This document shows, piece after piece, positions 1-5,270 of a stretch of 6,450 nucleotides of DNA. The translations under genes and the position numbers were made by a program. The stretch is from positions 1-6,450 of the forward strand of contig JAQSWC010000280.1 in assembly GCA_029266815.1 (NCBI GenBank), in the 5' to 3' direction. The DNA is from Paucimonas sp. (GTDB lineage Bacteria > Pseudomonadota > Gammaproteobacteria > Burkholderiales > Burkholderiaceae_D). The notes under the pieces were generated by a model. The model made no database searches. It was given only the letters and a program-made list of their open reading frames with translations, and had not been told where the DNA came from. Every line of letters starts with the position of its first letter. Position 1 is the stretch's first letter.

Positions 1-180
1 CCTCACATGCTGCGCCACTCCTTCGCGTCGCATGTGCTGCAGTCTTCCGGGGATCTGCGCGCTGTGCAGGAAATGCTCGGTCATTCATCGATTACCGCCA
101 CGCAGATCTACACGTCACTGGATTTCCAGCGATTGGCCCAGGTATACGATGCCGCGCATCCAAGAGCAAAGAAAAAATAA
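1..180 (+). CDS. xerC: Tyrosine recombinase XerC, C-terminal 59 residues (5' end outside window)
   Basis: Reading frame 1 is open from the window edge to TAA at 178-180. The fragment carries the end of the tyrosine recombinase catalytic domain: HxLRHSFASH, with His and Arg at fragment residues 2 and 5, then the LGHSSI box with His 28, then the nucleophilic Tyr 37 in IYTSLDF. XerC works with XerD at dif sites to resolve chromosome dimers at division. The tail after the tyrosine (FQRLAQVYDAAHPRAKKK) is typical of XerC and unlike XerD, so I favour XerC; this is from family memory. The upstream catalytic Arg and the N-terminal SAM-like domain are outside the window. The next gene starts 32 nt downstream on the same strand, with no terminator seen between them. 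Confidence 0.93.
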   Translation, partial: PHMLRHSFASHVLQSSGDLRAVQEMLGHSSITATQIYTSLDFQRLAQVYDAAHPRAKKK

Positions 181-212
181 GCGGCCCACCTTTTACATAC
201 TGTTGAATACAC

Positions 213-1415
213 ATGCTGACCATCATTCTCAAAGCCGGCAAGGAAAAAAGTCTGCTGCGCCGCCATCCCTGGGTGTATTCCTCATCGATTCATCGAATCG
301 AAGGAAAGCCGGAGGAAAAGACCAAGTCCGGCGCGACGGCTGTAGTGCAATCCCACGCCGGCCAGTTCCTTGCGCGTGCAGCCTATAGCCCGCAATCGCA
401 GATCCGTGCGCGGGTATGGACCTTCAACGAGAGCGAACCCGTCGACCATGCACTGATCAAGCGTCGTGTACAAAAGGCTGTGGCCTACCGCGCAACCAAT
501 GTCAAAGACACCGATGCCATCAGGCTTATTTTTGCCGAGGCAGACGGGCTGCCGGGGCTGGTGGTCGACTGGTACGGCGGCCGTGCCGGCTGGCTGGTAT
601 GCCAGTTTCAGTCGGCCGGCGTTGAATTGTGGAAGAGCGCCATCGTGCAGGCACTGATTGCGGAAACCGGTTGCGCGAATGTGTATGAACGGTCCGATGC
701 CGCCGTAAGGGAGCGCGAAGGTTTGCCGCTGGTGACCGGTGTTCTGGCGGGCGACATGCCGGGCACGGAAACGCCGGCAGAGGAAAACGGCGTGCGCTAT
801 GCGGTCGATGTCCAGAAAGGCCACAAGACCGGCTTTTACATCGACCAGCGGGACAACCGCCGCCTGGTGATGGAACATGCCTCCGGCCGTGAAGTTTTGA
901 ACTGTTTCTGCTATACCGGCGGCTTTTCGCTGGCCGCGCTGACGGGCGGCGCCAAGAATGTCATCTCGATCGACTCTTCGGGCGAGGCGCTGACAGTGGC
1001 CCGCCGCAATGTCGAGCTGAACGGCTTTGATGCAGCGAAGGCCGAATGGCGCGATGACGATGTCTTCAAGACACTGCGCACTCTGCGCGCCGAGGGAAAG
1101 CTATTCGACCTGATCGTGCTCGATCCACCCAAGTTCGCCGCGTCGTCCGAGCACGTCGACCGCGCCGCGCGCGCCTACAAGGACATCAACATGCTCGGCT
1201 TGCGGCTGCTGCGCGAAAACGGCCTGCTCTTCACCTATTCCTGTTCTGGTGCGATCGATGCCGACCTGTTCCAGAAGATCGTGGCGGGCGCCGCGACGGA
1301 CGCTGGCGTTGATGCGCGCATCCTGAAGCGTCTGTCGGCCGGCATCGACCATCCCATGACGACCAGCTTTCCGGAAGGTGAATACCTGAAGGGACTGATG
1401 CTGCAGAAGATGTAA
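213..1415 (+). CDS. rlmI: 23S rRNA (cytosine-C5) methyltransferase, RlmI family
   Basis: This 400-residue protein is close to the length of E. coli RlmI, which methylates C1962 of 23S rRNA using S-adenosylmethionine. An N-terminal PUA-like RNA-binding region covers about residues 1-75 (KSLLRRHPWVYS near the start). A central linker domain is followed by a Rossmann methyltransferase fold from about 200. Visible motifs are TGFYIDQRDNR (206-216), the SAM-binding loop NCFCYTGGFS (230-239), the acidic end of strand two at D254, LDPPKF (303-308), and SCSG (343-346), whose Cys 344 or 345 region fits the catalytic cysteine of the family. The C-terminal HPMTTSFPEGEYLKG block is also family-typical. 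The ATG at 213 matches the expected start (MxTIILKxGKEKSLLRRHPW), although no good Shine-Dalgarno precedes it, so translation may depend on readthrough from xerC. The exact target base is inferred from homology. Confidence 0.9.
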   Translation: MLTIILKAGKEKSLLRRHPWVYSSSIHRIEGKPEEKTKSGATAVVQSHAGQFLARAAYSPQSQIRARVWTFNESEPVDHALIKRRVQKAVAYRATNVKDTDAIRLIFAEADGLPGLVVDWYGGRAGWLVCQFQSAGVELWKSAIVQALIAETGCANVYERSDAAVREREGLPLVTGVLAGDMPGTETPAEENGVRYAVDVQKGHKTGFYIDQRDNRRLVMEHASGREVLNCFCYTGGFSLAALTGGAKNVISIDSSGEALTVARRNVELNGFDAAKAEWRDDDVFKTLRTLRAEGKLFDLIVLDPPKFAASSEHVDRAARAYKDINMLGLRLLRENGLLFTYSCSGAIDADLFQKIVAGAATDAGVDARILKRLSAGIDHPMTTSFPEGEYLKGLMLQKM

Positions 1416-1440
1416 GCTGAAGGCATAATCTGCCGCTCAC

Positions 1441-1455
1441 AAAGGAGTATTGAGG
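1441..1455 (+). promoter_or_regulatory. Ribosome binding site region for the CobW-family gene
   Basis: AAAGGAG at 1441-1447 lies 10 nt before the ATG at 1458, and a second weaker GAGG at 1452-1455 lies 2 nt before it. The first is the better Shine-Dalgarno. It supports ATG 1458, which places the P-loop only ten residues into the protein, as usual in this family. Confidence 0.65.
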
Positions 1456-1457
1456 CC

Positions 1458-2498
1458 ATGGCGCTGATTCCCGCTACCATCCTGACCGGCTTTCTCGGCG
1501 CAGGGAAAACCACGCTGCTGAACCGCATACTGAAAGAGCCGCATGGCTACCGCATAGCCGTCATCGAGAACGAGTTCGGCGAAGAGAGCATCGACAACGA
1601 CATCCTGCTCCAGGACAGCCGTGAACAGATCATTGAGATGAACAACGGCTGCATCTGCTGCACCGTGCGCGGCGATTTGATCGTCGCGCTGTCCTCACTC
1701 GCCGACAAGCGCGATGCTGGCGAATTGCAGTTCGACCGCGTGATCATTGAAACCACCGGCGTTGCTAACCCCGGCCCGGTTGCACAGACTTTCTTCGTCG
1801 ATGAAGCGGTCGGCGCGCGCTACATGCTGGATGCCGTGGTCACCGTGGTCGATGCCAAGCATGCGATGCAGCAGCTTGACGAACATGAGGAAGCACAGCG
1901 GCAGGCAGGCTTTGCGGACAAGCTGCTGCTATCAAAGACCGACCTGGTCGATGAAGAGCACATCAGGAAGCTGCTTGGAAGGCTAAAGCACATTAATCCG
2001 CGCGCCGCGATCGTGAAAGCGGACTTCGGCAAAATCGCCATCGGCGAAGTGCTGGACCTGAAAGGCTTCAACCTGAACGACAAGCTTGATATCGATCCCG
2101 ATTTTCTGAAGGTCGAAGAAGAGCATCGTCATCACGACCATGAATGCCACGAGCATTGCGGGCATGATCATTCGCATGACCATCATCATTCACACCACAC
2201 CGACGACATTGCAGCGTTCGTCTTCAGGAGCGATCGTCCCTTCGAAGTAGCCAGACTCGACGAATTTCTGGGTGGCCTGGTGCAGGTCTACGGTCCGCGC
2301 ATGCTGCGCTACAAGGGGGTACTGTGGATGAAAGGTGCCGAACGTAAAGTGGTTTTCCAGGGCGTGCACCAGATCATGGGCACCGACATCGGCCCGAAAT
2401 GGGCAGAAGGCGAAACACGTGGTAGCAAAATGGTATTCATCGGCAAAAACCTGCCGAAGGACATATTTGTGCGCGGATTGGAACAGTGTTTGGGTTAA
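1458..2498 (+). CDS. CobW/COG0523-family (G3E) GTPase, probable zinc metallochaperone
   Basis: This 346-residue protein has CobW_N and CobW_C domains. Visible elements in order are the Walker A P-loop GFLGAGKT (11-18), ENEFGE (37-42), the metal-binding GCICC (64-68, a CxCC motif), the Walker B-type region ending in ETTG (98-101), and the guanine-specificity motif SKTD (159-162). A His-rich loop follows at 223-247, with 14 His and 2 Cys in 25 residues, and then the C-terminal domain. Family members use GTP hydrolysis to deliver metal to client proteins. CxCC plus a His-rich loop points to zinc rather than cobalt, close to YjiA/YeiR/ZigA and ZNG1-type proteins, but COG0523 subgroups cannot be separated reliably by eye. 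The gene begins 42 nt after rlmI and precedes a dksA-type gene whose zinc finger is degenerate. I see no convincing Zur operator upstream. It is not likely to be the cobalamin-pathway CobW, since no cobalamin genes are adjacent. Confidence 0.88.
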   Translation: MALIPATILTGFLGAGKTTLLNRILKEPHGYRIAVIENEFGEESIDNDILLQDSREQIIEMNNGCICCTVRGDLIVALSSLADKRDAGELQFDRVIIETTGVANPGPVAQTFFVDEAVGARYMLDAVVTVVDAKHAMQQLDEHEEAQRQAGFADKLLLSKTDLVDEEHIRKLLGRLKHINPRAAIVKADFGKIAIGEVLDLKGFNLNDKLDIDPDFLKVEEEHRHHDHECHEHCGHDHSHDHHHSHHTDDIAAFVFRSDRPFEVARLDEFLGGLVQVYGPRMLRYKGVLWMKGAERKVVFQGVHQIMGTDIGPKWAEGETRGSKMVFIGKNLPKDIFVRGLEQCLG

Positions 2499-2523
2499 AC
2501 TAGCGCGTTTTTCAAGGCAGGAG

Positions 2524-2551
2524 TTGTACTTCAGGGCAATATGCCTTTAAA
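2524..2551 (+). promoter_or_regulatory. Weak candidate sigma70 promoter for the dksA-type gene
   Basis: TTGTAC at 2524-2529 and TTTAAA at 2546-2551 are separated by 16 nt. They match the -35 and -10 consensus at only 3 of 6 and 4 of 6 positions. A separate promoter is plausible because a 162-nt gap and a long leader follow cobW, but this match alone is weak. Confidence 0.22.
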
Positions 2552-2647
2552 TTGATGCAAGGCGCGCAAGAGAAGCGCCGGTTTCACATAAGCGGCGCAA
2601 GGCAACTCGCTATGCGCTTAGGAGAGTGGCAGGACAGGCAGTTCACC

Positions 2648-2656
2648 AAGGTGAGG
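2648..2656 (+). promoter_or_regulatory. Ribosome binding site deciding the start of the long DksA-type protein
   Basis: AAGGTGAGG lies 4 nt before the ATG at 2661. This strong Shine-Dalgarno-like sequence supports the upstream start, so the Lys/Ala-rich tail is likely translated. Internal in-frame ATGs at 3024 and 3174, nearer to where a conventional short DksA would begin, lack comparable sites. Confidence 0.7.
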
Positions 2657-2660
2657 CATC

Positions 2661-3551
2661 ATGAACGCGACCGCTAAGAAATCCGCGAAAAAAACCGTAG
2701 CCGCAAAAACCAAAATCGCCAAGTCGGCGTCAAAACCTGCCTCGAAGGCAGTCAAGAAGCCAGTGGCACCCGCCAAGAAAGCGGCTGCAAAGACGGCAGT
2801 AAAAGCCGCTGGGAAGAAAACAGCATCTCCGGCAGTGAAAAAACCGGCGCCGAAGCCGGCTATAAGCACCGCAAAGAAAGCCAGCGCACCGGCGGCAAAG
2901 AAGGCAGCCCCGGTAAAGCCAGCAGTGAAAAAGACCGTTGCCGAAGCGCCGAAAAAAGCGGCGCCTGAGCCTGTCAAACCCGCAGTAGAGAAAACCCGGC
3001 CGGCAGTGCAACCGGTGTCCGATATGACACCAAGCAATTCCGGCAAAGTGTTTGTCGATACAATTCAAAAATCCGAAGTTTCCAAGGTAAGTGAAGTGGC
3101 AACCAAAACAGCAAAAGCGGCGCCGTTCAAAGCGCCTGTAGGCAGGCTCCTGACGGAAGAAGAAATTCTCGCCATGGACGAACAGTATTATATGAACGAG
3201 GCTCAACTCGCCTTCTTCAAGGCGCGTTTGCAAGCGCTGGAAAAGGAACTGTTGAAGAACGCGGATGAAACCACCGAACATCTGCGCGAAACCGTTCTGG
3301 TACCGGATCCCGCAGACCGGGCGACCATCGAGGAAGAGCATGCCCTAGAGCTGCGCACTCGTGACCGCGAGCGCAAGCTGCTGAAGAAGGTGCAGCAGTC
3401 ATTGGCATCAATTGATGCCGGCGATTACGGCTGGTGTGAAGAAACCGGTGAACCCATCGGCATTCCCCGCCTGCTTGCGCGACCGACTGCGACCTTGTCG
3501 CTGGAAGCGCAGCAGCGCCGCGAACTTAAGCAGAAGCTTTACGGCGACTAA
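2661..3551 (+). CDS. dksA: DksA-family RNA polymerase regulator with H1-like N-terminal tail and degenerate zinc finger
   Basis: DksA inserts into the RNA polymerase secondary channel and, with ppGpp, adjusts promoter output in the stringent response. This protein has 296 residues against about 151 in E. coli. Residues 1-110 hold roughly 30 Lys, 34 Ala and 14 Pro with no Arg, resembling histone H1-like tails. The DksA core starts near 165 (EEEILAMDEQYYMNEAQLAFFKARL). The coiled-coil tip keeps DPADR (216-220), so both functional aspartates, D216 and D219, are present, followed by EEEHALELRTRDRERKLLKK. The zinc-finger region aligns without gaps to E. coli DksA (GWCEETGEPIGI, then LLARPT), but the four metal ligands read C259, T262, S280 and A283 rather than four cysteines. 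That is the pattern I recall for zinc-independent DksA2-type proteins. A strong ribosome site supports the long form. The gene follows a CobW-type GTPase and ends at an intrinsic terminator. Family assignment is firm; zinc independence and tail function are inferred. Confidence 0.92.
   Translation: MNATAKKSAKKTVAAKTKIAKSASKPASKAVKKPVAPAKKAAAKTAVKAAGKKTASPAVKKPAPKPAISTAKKASAPAAKKAAPVKPAVKKTVAEAPKKAAPEPVKPAVEKTRPAVQPVSDMTPSNSGKVFVDTIQKSEVSKVSEVATKTAKAAPFKAPVGRLLTEEEILAMDEQYYMNEAQLAFFKARLQALEKELLKNADETTEHLRETVLVPDPADRATIEEEHALELRTRDRERKLLKKVQQSLASIDAGDYGWCEETGEPIGIPRLLARPTATLSLEAQQRRELKQKLYGD
2664..3000 (+). repeat. Low-complexity Lys/Ala/Pro-coding tract in the 5' part of dksA
   Basis: The DNA repeats degenerate GCC-AAG-AAA, GCG-GCA-AAG and CCG-GCA-GTG codon units that spell KKA, AAKK, KPA and PAVKK motifs without a fixed period. 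Such tracts tend to expand and contract, so tail length may differ between strains. The unusual composition also produces long spurious reading frames on the opposite strand at 2618-3046 and 2730-3341. Confidence 0.7.
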
Positions 3552-3574
3552 AGTCGGTAGTACGGCAGGCACAG

Positions 3575-3601
3575 AAGGGCGTTCAAAGGGGCGCCCTTTT
3601 T
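3575..3601 (+). terminator. Rho-independent terminator after dksA
   Basis: AAGGGCG (3575-3581) pairs perfectly with CGCCCTT (3592-3598) around a 10-nt loop, giving a 7-bp stem, and T residues run from 3597 to 3601. It lies 23 nt after the TAA at 3549-3551 and should end transcription of the rlmI-cobW-dksA side. Confidence 0.8.
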
Positions 3602-3608
3602 ATTGACA

Positions 3609-3628
3609 CGCCTCGCCCGGGCAAGGCG
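3609..3628. repeat. GC-rich interrupted palindrome just after the dksA terminator
   Basis: CGCCT (3609-3613) pairs with AGGCG (3624-3628), enclosing a single C/A mismatch and the palindrome GCCCGGGC (3615-3622). It is followed by only three T residues, so it may be a backup terminator or simply a stable hairpin. It sits 7 nt after the terminator T-run. Confidence 0.45.
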
Positions 3629-3766
3629 TTTGCGCTTGCTCAAGCCTGCTCCCCGCATATTTCCATTAAGATACGGCGGCCTTGGTTCTGAATGACGGCC
3701 TCACAGACACGAATATTTGGCAGTGGACCTTGGTGCTCGCCCCCGGGCCTCAACAATAAATTTATC

Positions 3767-3781
3767 AGGATTAAAGTCGTG
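3767..3781 (+). promoter_or_regulatory. Ribosome binding site and GTG start for the STAS-domain gene
   Basis: AGGA at 3767-3770 lies 8 nt before GTG at 3779. Starting here gives MIFSLFGKK, a plausible N-terminus. The upstream in-frame ATG at 3692 has no ribosome site and would add 29 residues of unrelated composition. Confidence 0.6.
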
Positions 3782-4984
3782 ATTTTTTCGCTCTTCGGCA
3801 AGAAGGATAAGCCTTCCCCTTCCGCCGAAAAAAGCCCTACCGTTAAAAAGCCCGATAAGGGCCCAAGTCGCGAAGCGGATTCCGCGCGCGCGTCTTCGGC
3901 TCAACGTCAGGCCGCCCAGGCAACGGCGCGAAAAATCGATGCTATCGAATCCGAGATGTCGTCCGAGTTTTCGAAAGCGATACGCGACACCGCCGCCAAT
4001 TCCACCATTCCCGGTCCGATCACTACGCCACCTCGCCCGGTGCCGTCCGACGCCAAGCCAGTAACCATGCCGAAGAAAAACGAGTCTTCGGCGCTGTCAG
4101 GCGATACCACGACCGCAACCTTGGGCACGTCCACGCTGCATGGCGATACAGTGACCCATGGCCACGGCCATGCTGCCATTGCGCACTCTGAAAGCGCGCC
4201 CGTGATCGAGGAAGCGGCAATCCTGTTCGCAAATGATCAGGTTGACATGGCGGAACATGCACTGCAAGCCGCCATTCATGACGATAGCCTGGGCGCGGCC
4301 GCGCTAACAGCGTGGCGAATGCTGTTCGACCTGTACCAGATCACCGGCCGGCAGGCGGATTTCGACCGCTTGTCCATCGATTTCGCCAGCAAGTTTGAAA
4401 CGTCGCCGCCTTCCTGGACAGGCGGTGCAGCAACGGATACTCAAACCAATGCTGCTCCTGCATCCACCAAAACGGCGCCCATCGTGCCGTTCTCCGGTAA
4501 ACTCGACGGCAGCATCGTCAAGCAGCTGGAGCGCGCGCAAAACCTCGCGGCAAAGAGTCCGGTGCTGCGCCTGGAATTTGCCAAGGTGACGGAAGTCGAT
4601 CCCATCGGCTGCGGCATCCTGATGAGCGTCCTGAAAAAATTGCAGAAGTCCGGCAATGACCTGATCCTCGTGGGAGCGCTGGAACTGGTAGCCAAGATTC
4701 GTTCCATTCTTGAAGTCGGCCGCCGCGCCGAGACCGAGGCACCTCGAAGAAGCCAGCATCGATTATTGCGTCACGTTCGAGGTCTCACCGCCGCCATTCG
4801 TGCCGCCGAAGAACAAGGTGACGACCGCTCTGGACGAGAAGCTGGACGAAGAGCCGGCCGGCGAAAACTTCATGATGCCTGCCGTCGTCGAGGGCAAGAC
4901 CGATCAGCTGGTCTCCTCCATTGCCGTGTATGCGTCCGAGCATCCGATCGCCGTACTGGATTGCTCTCGTCTCACCCGCATTGA
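3779..4984 (+). CDS. N-terminal fragment: low-complexity region, helical segment and first STAS domain
   Basis: If translated alone this gives 401 residues from GTG 3779. Residues 1-137 are Ser/Pro/Thr/Lys/Ala-rich and probably disordered, starting MIFSLFGKK and including a HGDTVTHGHGHAAIAH stretch. Residues about 138-213 are predicted helical and TPR-like (EEAAILFANDQVDMAEHAL, then AWRMLFDLYQITGRQADF), reminiscent of FimV-type C-terminal helices. Residues about 235-320 form a STAS domain (IVPFSGKLDG, LRLEFAKVTEVDPIGCGIL, LVGALELVAKIRSILEV). After Pro 322 (codon at 4742) the frame yields about 79 Arg-rich residues with no domain character, which is what out-of-frame reading would give. The gene is separated from dksA by a terminator, so it should have its own promoter; I found none convincing. 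Confidence 0.55.
   Translation: MIFSLFGKKDKPSPSAEKSPTVKKPDKGPSREADSARASSAQRQAAQATARKIDAIESEMSSEFSKAIRDTAANSTIPGPITTPPRPVPSDAKPVTMPKKNESSALSGDTTTATLGTSTLHGDTVTHGHGHAAIAHSESAPVIEEAAILFANDQVDMAEHALQAAIHDDSLGAAALTAWRMLFDLYQITGRQADFDRLSIDFASKFETSPPSWTGGAATDTQTNAAPASTKTAPIVPFSGKLDGSIVKQLERAQNLAAKSPVLRLEFAKVTEVDPIGCGILMSVLKKLQKSGNDLILVGALELVAKIRSILEVGRRAETEAPRRSQHRLLRHVRGLTAAIRAAEEQGDDRSGREAGRRAGRRKLHDACRRRGQDRSAGLLHCRVCVRASDRRTGLLSSHPH
4313..4799 (+). repeat. Internal duplication: helical segment repeated before each STAS domain
   Basis: FDRLSIDFASKFETSPPSW (4361-4417) and LEEASIDYCVTFEVSPPPF (4743-4799) are the same length and share 8 of 19 residues (S, I, D, F, E, S, P, P), with several conservative changes. 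Each precedes a STAS domain, so the parent protein looks like a tandem duplication of a helical+STAS unit. The span given runs from the first copy to the end of the second. Confidence 0.6.
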
Positions 4985-5138
4985 TTTCAGCTCGGCCGGC
5001 CAACTAATGACCGGTCTCGCGCCTATTGCCGGCAAGGGAGCCGCGATTGAATTCCATCACGTCAATTACCTTGTGGCGGCGCTGATGCAGACCATGGGCA
5101 TGCACGACATGTTCCGTATCGAGTTGCGCAAGAGCTGA
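4743..5138 (+). CDS. C-terminal fragment: second STAS domain, lacking its own credible start
   Basis: Frame 3 encodes the rest of the split protein: the helical tail LEEASIDYCVTFEVSPPPF, an acidic linker (LDEKLDEEPAGENF), and a STAS domain from about 4869 (MPAVVEGKTDQLVSS, IAVLDCSRLTRIDFSSAGQL, IEFHHVNYLVAALMQTMGM). The RIDFSSAGQL segment matches the conserved loop that holds the phosphorylatable Ser in anti-sigma antagonist STAS proteins, while the first STAS has DPIGCGIL at that place. The frame is open upstream to a TTG at 4710, but there is no ATG or ribosome site for an independent start, so this looks like the downstream half of a broken gene rather than a separate gene. Confidence 0.55.
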   Translation, partial: LEEASIDYCVTFEVSPPPFVPPKNKVTTALDEKLDEEPAGENFMMPAVVEGKTDQLVSSIAVYASEHPIAVLDCSRLTRIDFSSAGQLMTGLAPIAGKGAAIEFHHVNYLVAALMQTMGMHDMFRIELRKS

Positions 5139-5169
5139 CAGGTTCACCCCAACACGGCTCGGCCGCTGT

Positions 5170-5195
5170 CTTGCAATTCCACAAAACACCCATAT
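5170..5195 (+). promoter_or_regulatory. Candidate heat-shock (sigma32) promoter for hslVU
   Basis: CTTGCAA (5170-5176) resembles the sigma32 -35 element CTTGAAA with one mismatch. ACCCATAT (5188-5195) resembles the -10 element CCCCATnT with one mismatch. Between the first six bases of the -35 and the -10 there are 12 nt, slightly under the 13-14 nt of classic E. coli sites. hslVU is a known sigma32 target in E. coli, which supports the call. An overlapping sigma70 reading (TTGCAA, 16 nt, TATTCT) is also possible. Confidence 0.55.
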
Positions 5196-5213
5196 TCTAG
5201 TGTTCTGCTTTAC

Positions 5214-5234
5214 GCGGAAACCTACAGGTTCCGC
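5214..5234 (+). promoter_or_regulatory. 5' leader hairpin of hslVU mRNA
   Basis: GCGGAA (5214-5219) pairs with TTCCGC (5229-5234), then CC (5221-5222) pairs with GG (5227-5228) past one bulged A, closing a TACA tetraloop. It lies between the candidate promoter and the hslV start, with no T-run, so it is not a terminator. I recall a leader stem-loop affecting hslVU mRNA stability in E. coli; an analogous role here is inference. Confidence 0.5.
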
Positions 5235-5270
5235 ACGACTCAATACAAGCACATCTCCTTCGAGGCAAGC

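Larger units (their letters stand above)
2499..2660 (+). other. Intergenic leader upstream of the dksA-type gene, with two short inverted repeats
   Basis: The 162 nt between the cobW-type stop and the dksA-type ATG hold no convincing gene. Two inverted repeats are visible: GGCGC 2561-2565 with GCGCC 2575-2579 (9-nt loop), and TAAGCG 2589-2594 with CGCTTA 2615-2620 (20-nt loop). Neither is followed by a T-run, so they are not terminators. They could fold in the mRNA leader, but function is unproven. Confidence 0.35.
3779..5138 (+). pseudogene. Two-module helical/STAS-domain protein gene, disrupted by a deletion and frameshift
   Basis: Two overlapping reading frames together describe one protein. 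Frame 2 runs from GTG 3779 through a first STAS domain to about 4742, and frame 3 continues from about 4743 with a second STAS domain to TGA at 5136-5138. Module one contains a helical segment ending FDRLSIDFASKFETSPPSW (4361-4417), and module two begins with the matching LEEASIDYCVTFEVSPPPF (4743-4799). In module one, 16 residues (W to D, 4313-4360) precede this segment; at the start of module two they are absent, exactly where the frame changes. The simplest reading is loss of about 16-17 codons, and the frame change requires 3n+2 nt, so about 47 or 50. STAS domains mediate protein-protein signalling or partner-switching and also occur in lipid-transport MlaB. The role of this protein is unknown to me. 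An assembly error cannot be excluded. Confidence 0.62.

Noticed and set aside
282..878. 198-codon open frame on the minus strand within rlmI
   Set aside because: Antisense shadow of a well-supported methyltransferase gene; its translation shows no domain motifs.
1422..1434. Short inverted repeat GGCA-TAATC-TGCC, with CATAAT as a possible -10 or Zur-type operator before the CobW gene
   Set aside because: Only four paired bases per arm, unlike the AT-rich palindromes of Zur sites, and there is no -35 at suitable spacing.
2555..2677. 40-codon upstream ORF overlapping the dksA start in another frame
   Set aside because: No ribosome site before the ATG at 2555, no recognisable protein features, and the strong site at 2648-2656 clearly serves ATG 2661.
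2618..3341. Long minus-strand open frames opposite the dksA tail (Ala/Phe/Gly-rich and Cys/Arg/Phe-rich)
   Set aside because: By-products of the Lys/Ala codon bias of the + strand tract. Their apparent hydrophobicity or cysteine content is the reverse complement of AAG/GCC-rich codons.
3603..3608. Perfect TTGACA -35 hexamer after the dksA terminator
   Set aside because: No acceptable -10 lies 16-18 nt downstream; the region is the GC-rich palindrome and GGCGTT. The hexamer directly abuts the terminator T-run.
3692..3778. Upstream in-frame ATG extension of the STAS gene
   Set aside because: No Shine-Dalgarno, unrelated composition, and a well-spaced AGGA precedes GTG 3779.
4710..4742. TTG 4710 as an independent start for the second STAS fragment
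   Set aside because: No ribosome site, and the first eleven codons (SAAAPRPRH-like) are the out-of-frame reading of the conserved ILEVGRRAETEAP segment.
4730..4770. Programmed ribosomal frameshift joining the two STAS halves
   Set aside because: No slippery heptamer or run is present at the junction, and the internal repeat shows that a helical block is physically missing, which a programmed shift would not explain.
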